A DNA stretch of 64,000 nucleotides, taken from the NCBI GenBank assembly GCA_021792255.1, contig JAJYUZ010000001.1, positions 62,001 to 126,000 on the forward strand, given 5' to 3'. The translations under genes were made by a program, and so were the position numbers. Shown here one piece after another: positions 47,572 to 55,999 of the stretch. The DNA is from Thermoplasmata archaeon (GTDB taxonomy: Archaea; Thermoplasmatota; Thermoplasmata; Thermoplasmatales; GCA-001856825). Below the pieces are notes generated by a model. The model was not told where the DNA came from and made no database searches. It saw nothing but the letters and a program-made list of their open reading frames with translations. Positions within the stretch are counted from its first letter, which is position 1. The number at the start of each line of letters is the position of its first letter.

Positions 47572-47898
47572 TCACAGCATCAGTTTCTGTAATCTGAGGA
47601 GATCCTCCATTGATCCCTTAACTTTTATTTTTCTTGTTGAATAGGCTACCACTGGATTGATTTTTCTGTTTATTATCCCTTCCAGCACATCGCTAGTGGT
47701 ACTCACTACTACGTCTGGATTACCTGTTGATCCTTTGAGTATTCCGGCACTTCCTCTCTCTATAGAAAGGAGATATTGTTCCTTGACATCAGTAAATTCG
47801 AACTGCACCTGCTTGACCACATCCTTGAATTTTTCTTGAACGTCCGGATTAGAAAATTTGTTCCTTATGGATTCGAGGATTGATTCAACGTTCGTCAT
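47572..47898 (-). CDS. SCP2 sterol-transfer-like domain protein
   Basis: KGSTGNPDVVVSTTSDVLEGIINRKINPVVAYSTRKIKVKGSMEDLLRLQKLM. Confidence 0.8.
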   Translation of the reverse strand: MTNVESILESIRNKFSNPDVQEKFKDVVKQVQFEFTDVKEQYLLSIERGSAGILKGSTGNPDVVVSTTSDVLEGIINRKINPVVAYSTRKIKVKGSMEDLLRLQKLML

Positions 47899-48223
47899 CT
47901 TTGAATTGATTAGAAAGGTCGTATTTATAGTTTGGACATTGATTATGGAAGGAAACTACATTAAGATCCGATGGAGCGATACTTACCGTTTTCAACTAAT
48001 TTCCCTGCCGAACTCTTCACGAAGGGGCCGGGGAGTCAGCAATAGGGACATTCAAATTGACGACAAACAATACCAGCCCTGACACCAAAAAGAAAGAGGG
48101 AATTGATGTCTCATCAAAGCCAAAAACCCAATAGATTCTGCCCATCCTTGTAATACAAGAGCTCTTCGAGTTCCATTCTGTTACGTTACTGGTAATCAGA
48201 ACGAGAGCGGCCTTTTTCCTTTC

Positions 48224-48460
48224 CTATTTCTTCTCCGGTTTCTTCTTCTTGCTCTGTCTGACCACAACATCTTCCAAGGTTTCTTCAGCACGCTTCAGAT
48301 CGGATTCTACAGACTTCAACACACCCCGTTCCACCGGCTCTTCCCTCTTTTTCATCTCTTTCTGCAGTGATTTCTCGATTGCTTCTTTCCTCTTTCTCTT
48401 GGCATACTTGATCTCGTCTCTCTTCTCCTCCTTCTTCAACTCTCTCTTCCAGTCACTCAA
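48224..48460 (-). CDS. Small highly charged Lys/Glu-rich hypothetical protein
   Basis: TTG-start ORF MSDWKRELKKEEKRDEIKYAKRKRKEAIEKSLQKEMKKREE...; poly-purine upstream (GGGGGAAG). Confidence 0.45.
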   Translation of the reverse strand: MSDWKRELKKEEKRDEIKYAKRKRKEAIEKSLQKEMKKREEPVERGVLKSVESDLKRAEETLEDVVVRQSKKKKPEKK

Positions 48461-48479
48461 AGTGCTTCCCCCTACACGA

Positions 48480-49190
48480 AATGGAATTCACCAGGTCAAA
48501 TAATCCATTGCCCTTGTAAAAGTCTTTCAAATGTTCACGAACTGAAGGATCAGATAACATCCTTCTTCAAACCAGAGTTGTCTAATAAACGTTTCTGGCG
48601 TTAGCTATGTGCTTGATCTATCGACCATTTGCTTTATACAACAAAGCTACAAACGGCCACCCATTAGCTCAATTATTCTTAACAACCCGATTTGAGTCAC
48701 TATGATAGAAGAGCGCGTTTCCGGTCATACTATCTGACGGAAAAATACAAACTCCCGTGAGGAACCAGCATGATGATTAGTCCTATTACCCAACAGACTA
48801 GACTTGGAGGAGGAACATAAAGACTGTACAACAAAAAGGCAATAGGGGCCATGGTCATCTTTATTGCCGTCGCCTATTTCGTCGGTATCTCTGAAATTCT
48901 CTCGTCCAATAACTACCTAATTCGACTCTCTGCTAGTCCAGACCCGCACTCTGTTGGATCCAGGTCAAGTATCTTACTCACCGCGACTACGCGGCCAGAC
49001 TGCATATTCTAACTAGCCTTCAGAGGCTGGAACTTAGCCCAAATGAAGATAAGTAGCATCCTTGAAAGTCGTACATAGGCATACATTCTTCTGCCATATC
49101 CAGGAGGATCACAAGTAACTGAACTTCTTGGATAGAACCTCCGGGACCCATTCAGTCTCTTAGTACGTGCTATCTTGAGCTCGAGAACCG
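48480..49190. other. ORF-poor interval, possible decayed gene(s)
   Basis: No ORF of 60 aa or more in either strand; contains short open segments such as MVIFIAVAYFVGISEILSSNNYLIRLSASPDPHSVGSRSSILLTATTRPDCIF (48851..49012). Confidence 0.4.
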
Positions 49191-49193
49191 TTC

Positions 49194-49379
49194 TTAGAAG
49201 AAGCTCTTTTTAATGACTGAATTGACTTTCTCCATTACTTCTGGCGAAATCTCTGTCATGTTGTGGGCGGTTTTTGCGTGATTTGCGATCAACGGCATAA
49301 GTTCTTCCTTAGTAGAGGCTTTTGTCTCGAAGGCACAATTTTGGCCAGTGTCGGCGCATTTGAAGCTATATTTAGCCAT
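49194..49379 (-). CDS. DUF1059-like small protein
   Basis: MAKYSFKCADTGQNCAFETKASTKEELMPLIANHAKTAHNM. Confidence 0.82.
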   Translation of the reverse strand: MAKYSFKCADTGQNCAFETKASTKEELMPLIANHAKTAHNMTEISPEVMEKVNSVIKKSFF

Positions 49380-49485
49380 GTTTATACAAATTAAGGTACA
49401 ATAAAAATTTTACGCACAGTCTGAAAAATTGAAATTTCTGAAGTCTGTTCTAAATCCTTTTTTACGAGGTGAACATACGATTTCA

Positions 49486-49995
49486 ATGGAGAGACCATCT
49501 TGGGATGAATATTTCATGAGAATGGCCTTTATGGCAGCCACCAGATCAAACTGTGTCAGAAGAAAGGTGGGGGCCGTAATAGTTAAAGAAAAGAGAATCA
49601 TGTCGACTGGTTATAACGGACCACCCAAAGGTGCGCTCCACTGTGACGAGGCTGGCTGTCTGAGAGACCAGTTAAAGGTTCCTCCCGGCGAAAGGAGAGA
49701 ACTATGTAGAGGACTGCATGCGGAACAAAATGCAATAATTCAAGCAGCTTACAACGGAACCGCGATAAATGGAAGTATCATTTATGTCACTACACATCCT
49801 TGTTCCGACTGCTCCAAGATGATAATAAATGCTGGAATAAAAGAAATTATTTTCTCGGAAGGTTATCCGGACGAACTTTCAGAATTGATGCTTATAGAGA
49901 GTGAGATAGAAACTAGACAGTACGATGTTTCTCAAGACTTCAAGGATTTACTGTTCGGATCAAACGTTGCGCTGATACATAGAGACAAGGACTGA
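49486..49995 (+). CDS. dCMP/cytidine deaminase family protein (ComEB-like)
   Basis: [53 protein letters not shown]; start moved to the ATG at 49486. Confidence 0.93.
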   Translation: MERPSWDEYFMRMAFMAATRSNCVRRKVGAVIVKEKRIMSTGYNGPPKGALHCDEAGCLRDQLKVPPGERRELCRGLHAEQNAIIQAAYNGTAINGSIIYVTTHPCSDCSKMIINAGIKEIIFSEGYPDELSELMLIESEIETRQYDVSQDFKDLLFGSNVALIHRDKD

Positions 49996-50053
49996 ATGCG
50001 GTCTCCTGAATGTGACATGCTTCGCGGGATAATTTTAGAAGAGCGGAGCCGAC

Positions 50054-50986
50054 TCAGAATGTATCCAGTTTATCTTTGATTTGGATATACTCGTCCTCTA
50101 TTCTCTTGTTCTGCTCCGGGTTCAGTCTCCATCCGTTAGATTGCAGGTTGATCGTGGCCTGATCCCTGTTCTTAGCTCCAGGAATCGGAATGACGTTTCC
50201 TCTTGAAATGAGCCAGTTCAGTGCTAGCTGAACGACCGAATGGCCCGTTTCCAGAGAAATTTCCCTGAGCACTGTGAGGAAAGAGGAAATACTCCTGATA
50301 TTGGATTCAGAAAACAACTTGTTGCTCTTCCGCACATCGCTGGGTTCAAGATTTGCGTGATCATACTTGAAAGTAAGGAGACCCTGAGCGAGTGGCGAAT
50401 ATGCTATCACGCTGATATTTTCTTTGCTGAGGTAAGGAAGCATTTCTTCTTCAATTTCCCTCTGCAGAATGTTGTATCTGACTTGATTCGATACGATGTC
50501 CATGTTTGACAGATACGATCTCGCCTCTTCTATCTGGCAGATGCTAAAATTGGAAAGTCCTATATATCTAATCTTTCCGTCGTTCGCCATCTTTTCAAGC
50601 GTCTTCATGCTTTCCTTCAAAGAGGTGTATATGTCTGGCCAATGTATTTGGTACAGATCTATGTAGTTGGTATTCAGTCTTTTGAGACTTCCCTCCAACG
50701 CTCGCTCAAGGTACTCTGGTTTCAGATGACTTCCAGACGCCTTTGTAGCGATTATAATCTCGTCACGAATGTCCTTTATTACTTCTCCTATGACCGCTTC
50801 CGAGTGTCCGTCTCCATAGACCTCAGCTGTATCTATGAAGTTGAGTCCCATTTCTATAGATGTTAAAATGGCGTTTTTTACGTCAGAATCGACAATTTTT
50901 CCCCATCCTTTCGCCCCCGCTTGCCAGGCGCCAAGGCCAATAACAGAAACTTTTAAATCGGATTTTCCTAGGTTCCTATATTCCAT
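50054..50986 (-). CDS. Aldo/keto reductase
   Basis: MEYRNLGKSDLKVSVIGLGAWQ; FIDTAEVYGDGHSE; YIGLSNFS; IPIPGAKNRDQ. Confidence 0.95.
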   Translation of the reverse strand: MEYRNLGKSDLKVSVIGLGAWQAGAKGWGKIVDSDVKNAILTSIEMGLNFIDTAEVYGDGHSEAVIGEVIKDIRDEIIIATKASGSHLKPEYLERALEGSLKRLNTNYIDLYQIHWPDIYTSLKESMKTLEKMANDGKIRYIGLSNFSICQIEEARSYLSNMDIVSNQVRYNILQREIEEEMLPYLSKENISVIAYSPLAQGLLTFKYDHANLEPSDVRKSNKLFSESNIRSISSFLTVLREISLETGHSVVQLALNWLISRGNVIPIPGAKNRDQATINLQSNGWRLNPEQNKRIEDEYIQIKDKLDTF

Positions 50987-51040
50987 TAACCGATATAATA
51001 GGATTTATAATTAATTTTCGTCTGTGGTTTTACATTCCGC

Positions 51041-52132
51041 ATGAAAATCATAAAAAACTCCGCCGCCCTCTCACAAGATTACGTTCCAGAGATAGTTTTA
51101 GGAAGAGAGGAACAGATAAATCAGCTAAAGGAATTAATCAGAGTCAGTGACGTCTCTTCTACATTTGTGATCAGGGGAAACCCAGGAACTGGAAAGACTC
51201 TAACCGGCAAGTATCTTTTGAAAGACCTGAAGGAATTCAATGGTGTGTACGTCAACTGTTATGTCAACCAAACGGACAGGTCAATAGTATCTAGCATTCT
51301 TGATAATCCAAACATCAGGCTTCCAGAGATAGGAAACACAAGATCAGAATCTTTGTCCAATCTTTTATTCAAAGAATTGCCTTCCAAGAAAAACTTAATT
51401 GTGCTCGACGAGAGTCAATCACTAAAGCGGAGTCACGGTCAGATTGTTTACTTGCTATCTAGGAGCAAGGAACTGGGCGGACCGGATATAAAATTGGTAC
51501 TCTTGTCGATGGAAGAACCAGAAATGTATCTTGACAGAAGCACATTATCGGGTTTGGGCAGATACAACAGGATCACTTTGAAAGAATACAGTATCAGCGA
51601 GCTCTTTAATATCCTCAAATCTCGAGCAAGTATCAGCCTATATGAAGGAGCATACACGGATTCCGCAATAGGTAAGATATCTGAACTTACTGAAGAGAAC
51701 GGAAGCGCCAGGATCGCAATAGAATTGTTAAGAAATTCCGCCCTATTTGCAGAATCGAGGGGCACATTTCTAGACGATGAGACAGTCCTCAATGCTTACA
51801 GGGAATTTTCTCCACCTCTTGACGAAAGCTCGCTGATCAATCTCGAAGAGGACGAAATTCATCTGTTGAGGTCTTTATTAGAATTAACAGACATTGAGAA
51901 CGGATTCAAAGCATCAGACCTAAAGAATCTACGGCCCGACTTGAGCGACTCAAGAATGTACAAATTTTTAAAAACAATTGAACTGTCTGGACTAGTCAAA
52001 AAAAGCAGGGTGGGAAAGGGGTATTCGGGAGGAGTCGAAAATGAGTACCTGCTAAGAGTCTCGCCACGCGTACTAATCAGTAAATTGAGCCTAATTGAGA
52101 AATCAATTGGAATGTCCCAAAAGGAAGACTAG
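51041..52132 (+). CDS. cdc6: Orc1/Cdc6-like AAA+ protein (copy A, divergent)
   Basis: LGREEQINQLKELI; Walker A GNPGTGKT; Walker B LIVLDES; ARIAIELLRNSALFAE; C-terminal winged helix-like. Confidence 0.85.
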   Translation: MKIIKNSAALSQDYVPEIVLGREEQINQLKELIRVSDVSSTFVIRGNPGTGKTLTGKYLLKDLKEFNGVYVNCYVNQTDRSIVSSILDNPNIRLPEIGNTRSESLSNLLFKELPSKKNLIVLDESQSLKRSHGQIVYLLSRSKELGGPDIKLVLLSMEEPEMYLDRSTLSGLGRYNRITLKEYSISELFNILKSRASISLYEGAYTDSAIGKISELTEENGSARIAIELLRNSALFAESRGTFLDDETVLNAYREFSPPLDESSLINLEEDEIHLLRSLLELTDIENGFKASDLKNLRPDLSDSRMYKFLKTIELSGLVKKSRVGKGYSGGVENEYLLRVSPRVLISKLSLIEKSIGMSQKED

Positions 52133-52198
52133 AAATTCGTCCGAGTTATACGTTCAAATACCGAAAGATATATATAGTGTCATATTAATGTCATTATT

Positions 52199-52750
52199 AT
52201 GTCAGACAATTTTAGAGTACTCGGTGTTGGAGGTGCTGGGATTAATGCGGTAAAGGCTCTTGGTTATAGCAATTCAATCTATTTAGATTCTCAAAGTTAT
52301 GATTCTCTAGAGGGTATAAAGGAATTTCTCAAAAGGATCAGCAGAAATGAGAAGGTAGTCGTAATCTCATCGCCAGCTGGAGAATTTTCATCCGCGGTAC
52401 TAGAAACTGTCTGTAACGCTCTCAACTCAAATGGAGATAGCGTTTTCTTGATAGGAATAATGCCATTTCATAGCGAATCCCCTGAAAGGAAGAGGAGAGG
52501 GGACGCCGTCCTTAGAAATTTAAAAAAAGCCGTAGACTCCACCGCAATCATTGAAAACGAGAACTTTGCTTCTTCCATGAGAGAATATTCTTGGACTCAG
52601 GTACTGGCTAGGATCAACGATCACGTCGCTGACCTTGTCAAAGAATTTATCACTCTTGGAGAAAATCAATTTTCCCCTACGGTACATGAAGTTGTGGTAT
52701 CCAAAAGACAATTGGAATACTCTCCAACCGTGCCTACTGTTTCTAACTGA
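52199..52750 (+). CDS. Divergent FtsZ/tubulin-superfamily-like protein, GTPase-domain-only and T4-loop-deficient
   Basis: FRVLGVGGAGINAVKAL (T1-like); GIMPFHSESPERKRRGDAVLRNLKKAVDSTAIIENENF and ARINDHVADLVKEFIT align by eye with FtsZ; GGGTGTG replaced by SSPAGEFS. Confidence 0.65.
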   Translation: MSDNFRVLGVGGAGINAVKALGYSNSIYLDSQSYDSLEGIKEFLKRISRNEKVVVISSPAGEFSSAVLETVCNALNSNGDSVFLIGIMPFHSESPERKRRGDAVLRNLKKAVDSTAIIENENFASSMREYSWTQVLARINDHVADLVKEFITLGENQFSPTVHEVVVSKRQLEYSPTVPTVSN

Positions 52751-52839
52751 GATCAGTATACCTTCTTTGCAATAGCTAAAAGTATTGAGCTTAATGAGAA
52801 AAAAAGATTTAAGCGAAGGGAACATTCGACTTCCCGTAC

Positions 52840-53775
52840 ATGCAGGAAAGGTATAGAGTTCTGGGGAACACTCCTCTTATCCGCGCAGAGAAATTAGGTA
52901 AATTCCTTAATATTGAGGGACTGTACATTAAATATGAAGGATCAAATCCAACTGGGACTCAAAAAGACAGGGCGGCCTCAGTCCACATACTGGCGGCTAT
53001 ATCTGCGGGCTATGATACCATCGTAGTTGGTAGCTGCGGAAATTATGGAGCTTCGATCGCCTATTACGCTCATCTAAATCACTTAAAATCTCGTATTTAC
53101 ATTCCAAAGGAGTTCCATTCCCAACGGCTTGAGGAGATCGAAAAGAACTACGGAGCTACCTTGGTACTCGTGGAGGGCAAGTACGAAGACTCAGTCGAGG
53201 CAAGCAAGAGAGATGCCATCGCCAATTCTTGGTTTGATGGTAATGCTGGCGCCCATCCTGAACTTGGGCTTGAAGCATATTCGAAGATATCCTCAGAGAT
53301 CCACGACTCAATTGGGGAAGCGCCAGTGACGGTCTCAGTGCCTGTTGGAAATGGAACAACTCTGGCGGGGATATACTACGGTTTTGCTAATCAAAGAAAG
53401 CGGGGAGAGATTAAGAAAGTCCCACGGATGATTGCCGCAAGCACCGAAGGAGGAAATCCAGTGGTGGAGAGTTTTAAGAAAGGACTGAAGGAAATTACAG
53501 ACTTTCCCGTGGAGAAGATAAGAGAAACCGAAATCAACGAGGCCCTCGTAAATTATCATTCATACGACGGTGACTTGGCGTACAAAGCATTGCTTGAATC
53601 TGAAGGTTATGCAGAATACGTCACAGATGAAGATCTGATATCATACAAGGATATAGTGAGAGAATATGAGGGCATAGATCCATTGCCTCCTGCAGTCGCC
53701 TCCTTAGCTGCAACCGTTCGCGTGGTCGGGAAAGATAGGATATCGGGAATTCACGTTGCTATTTTGACCGGATAA
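52840..53775 (+). CDS. Threonine synthase-like PLP enzyme
   Basis: GNTPLIRAEKLG; YEGSNPTGTQKDRAA; VVGSCGNYGASIAYYA; VPVGNGTTLAGIYYG. Confidence 0.88.
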   Translation: MQERYRVLGNTPLIRAEKLGKFLNIEGLYIKYEGSNPTGTQKDRAASVHILAAISAGYDTIVVGSCGNYGASIAYYAHLNHLKSRIYIPKEFHSQRLEEIEKNYGATLVLVEGKYEDSVEASKRDAIANSWFDGNAGAHPELGLEAYSKISSEIHDSIGEAPVTVSVPVGNGTTLAGIYYGFANQRKRGEIKKVPRMIAASTEGGNPVVESFKKGLKEITDFPVEKIRETEINEALVNYHSYDGDLAYKALLESEGYAEYVTDEDLISYKDIVREYEGIDPLPPAVASLAATVRVVGKDRISGIHVAILTG

Positions 53776-53803
53776 TCGATCCGGGGCCCGTGCGTAATGT
53801 CTA

Positions 53804-54502
53804 TCAGTTCTTCACTGCATCCTTGTGACTGCAACCAATAGCTCCCATCAATATTCTGTACTCGTAGGGGGAGATGGTTGCTCTCGAAATTACTCTTCTA
53901 AAGAGCAGACTAGTCTTCCCAATTCTGTGCTTTGGATAGTTATTTTCTATAAGGGACTCTTTAAACTTCTCTATCAGTCTGTCGTTCTCCTCTCTGGTTA
54001 TTGTCTCTTTACCCTTCGTCTTTTTACCTCCGAAAATTTCGTAGAAAAGGATCGCAGCAGCGCTCGAAACATTTAGTATTGGGTACTCTTCGGCTGCTGG
54101 TATGTGAACGAAGAAATCGCACATCGCTAATTCCTCGTTCGTCAGACCGATATCCTCTCTTCCGAGAACAATCCCGACCTTCCCTTTAATTTTCGACGAT
54201 AATTCAACGAATCCTCTTAGATCAAAATAATTTCGGAGAACCTCTTTCGGAGATTCACTCTTTACTCCTGAAGTACCGACAACGTATTCAAGATCGCTAA
54301 TAGCTTCATTCAACGAAGTGACCTTAGAACACTTGATCAGTATTTCATTTCCCTTCATTGAACGAAATAAGTCTTCGCTGGGAATTCTGTTGGTATTCAC
54401 CACTGTCAAATCGCTTAGTCCAAAGTTTTTCATGAGCCTTGCAATCGCGCCTAGATTTCCAGGATTCTTGGGTTCAACTACGATAATCCTAACGGACAGC
54501 AC
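53804..54502 (-). CDS. TrmJ-like SpoU-class RNA 2'-O-methyltransferase
   Basis: IIVVEPKNPGNLGAIARLMKNFG; GIVLGREDIGLTNEEL; IPAAEEYPILNVSSAAAILFYE. Confidence 0.92.
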   Translation of the reverse strand: MLSVRIIVVEPKNPGNLGAIARLMKNFGLSDLTVVNTNRIPSEDLFRSMKGNEILIKCSKVTSLNEAISDLEYVVGTSGVKSESPKEVLRNYFDLRGFVELSSKIKGKVGIVLGREDIGLTNEELAMCDFFVHIPAAEEYPILNVSSAAAILFYEIFGGKKTKGKETITREENDRLIEKFKESLIENNYPKHRIGKTSLLFRRVISRATISPYEYRILMGAIGCSHKDAVKN

Positions 54503-54557
54503 AATCCTAATTTTGAACGTAAATAAACCTTTTTACTTATGACTATCTTCACTTCTA

Positions 54558-55871
54558 ATGGATGGGGAGAAATTCCTATTTTCACTCTCAAGATTTGGCA
54601 TTAAGTTGGGGTTGGGCCCAACGACTGCTTTTGCCAAATTGCTAGGGGACCCTCAAAACAGATTCAGGAGCATTCACGTTGCAGGCTCGAATGGAAAGGG
54701 ATCTACCACTACTTATCTCTACAGAATTCTGAAAAAGCGTTACTTTACAGGGTTGTACACTTCGCCGCATCTGCGAAGATTTTCTGAAAGAATCATTGCT
54801 GGTGATGAAGAAATACCGTCCACTTTCATAGACGAGTTTGTGACAAAGCACAAATCGATTATTGAGTACAACGGAGAAGATACTCAGCTCACTTTCTTTG
54901 AGTACACAACTAACATGGCGTTCGACTTCTTTAGTAAAAAGGGAGTTCAGTTTGCAGCAGTAGAAGTCGGACTGGGAGGAAGACTTGATTCCACCAACAT
55001 ACTGACTCCTGACGTATCAGTTATAACGAGTATTTCTCTCGAACACGCAGACAAGCTTGGAGGGAGCATAGAATACATTGCGAGAGAGAAAGGGGGAATA
55101 ATCAAAAAAGGCGTACCGCTCGTTATCGGGAAAGTTCCTGAAGTCGCCAATGAAATCTTCCAAGGTATTGCAAAACAAAATGAATCGCCCGTTAAGCAAG
55201 TGAAGGATTGTTCTGTAAGAAATCTTGATTTCTCACTTTCTGGCACGAGATTTGAACTTGACACACAGTCCAACAAATATGATGTCGAGTTGAAGGCGCT
55301 TGGAGAGCATCAAGTGAACAACTCCATTGCCGCCATCCTGGCGTGCGAGTCCATAAGCAATCCTCCCGATGCAGGCGAAATACTTCACGGATTGAAAGAA
55401 GACCAGATATCTGGTCGATTCGAAGTCAGAAGGAGAGATCCGTTGATGATTTTAGATGGTGCACACAATTCTGAAGCTTCCAGAGTTCTCAGTTCGAACA
55501 TCAAGAAGTACTCGATAAACGATCCTCTTATTGTCCTTGGAGTACTTAGGGATAAGAATACCTATAACATTTTACAAAACTTATCAGAAGTTGCTGATAG
55601 CGTACTGATAACAGAACCAAACGAGCCAGAAAGAAAAAAAGATAGCGAAGATCTGAAGAGAGAAGCTAAGTTATTTTTCAAAGACGTTGAAGTGGAAAAG
55701 GTTCCGGCAAAAGCTTTAGATGCGGCGATTAATTCTAGGAGAAATACAATAGTAACTGGCTCCCTATATCTGGTCGGAGAGATGGAACTGTTGCTCGATG
55801 ACAAAGAAAAATCAGTTAGCCTTCCAGTGGAAGAAGAGGAACTTCGAAAGAGTCCAGAACTGATTGAATAA
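54558..55871 (+). CDS. folC: Folylpolyglutamate/dihydrofolate synthase-like Mur ligase
   Basis: HVAGSNGKGSTTTYLYRIL; GLYTSPHLRRFSERI; AAVEVGLGGRLDSTNI; LDGAHNSEAS. Confidence 0.93.
   Translation: MDGEKFLFSLSRFGIKLGLGPTTAFAKLLGDPQNRFRSIHVAGSNGKGSTTTYLYRILKKRYFTGLYTSPHLRRFSERIIAGDEEIPSTFIDEFVTKHKSIIEYNGEDTQLTFFEYTTNMAFDFFSKKGVQFAAVEVGLGGRLDSTNILTPDVSVITSISLEHADKLGGSIEYIAREKGGIIKKGVPLVIGKVPEVANEIFQGIAKQNESPVKQVKDCSVRNLDFSLSGTRFELDTQSNKYDVELKALGEHQVNNSIAAILACESISNPPDAGEILHGLKEDQISGRFEVRRRDPLMILDGAHNSEASRVLSSNIKKYSINDPLIVLGVLRDKNTYNILQNLSEVADSVLITEPNEPERKKDSEDLKREAKLFFKDVEVEKVPAKALDAAINSRRNTIVTGSLYLVGEMELLLDDKEKSVSLPVEEEELRKSPELIE
55821..55842 (+). promoter_or_regulatory. Candidate ORB-like element 1
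   Basis: cttccagtggaagaagaggaac resembles archaeal ORB (TTCCAGTGGAAAC...GGGG); shares the exact 10-mer tccagtggaa with element 2; lies in folC 3' end. Confidence 0.4.
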
Positions 55872-55887
55872 GAAATCTAGCTTACCG

Positions 55888-55910
55888 TTTTCCAGTGGAA
55901 AGAGAGGGGA
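55888..55910 (+). promoter_or_regulatory. Candidate ORB (origin recognition box) 2 upstream of cdc6 copy B
   Basis: tttccagtggaaagagagggga: near-canonical ORB core plus G-string; intergenic; followed by AT-rich DNA to the cdc6 start. Confidence 0.6.
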
Positions 55911-55999
55911 CTGCATGAAGTGCCAGCTATTTATTCGTTTTGGTAAAAGACCTGATAAGAAACGGTTTTAATAAAGAAAATTTTTGACGGTAGTATAAC

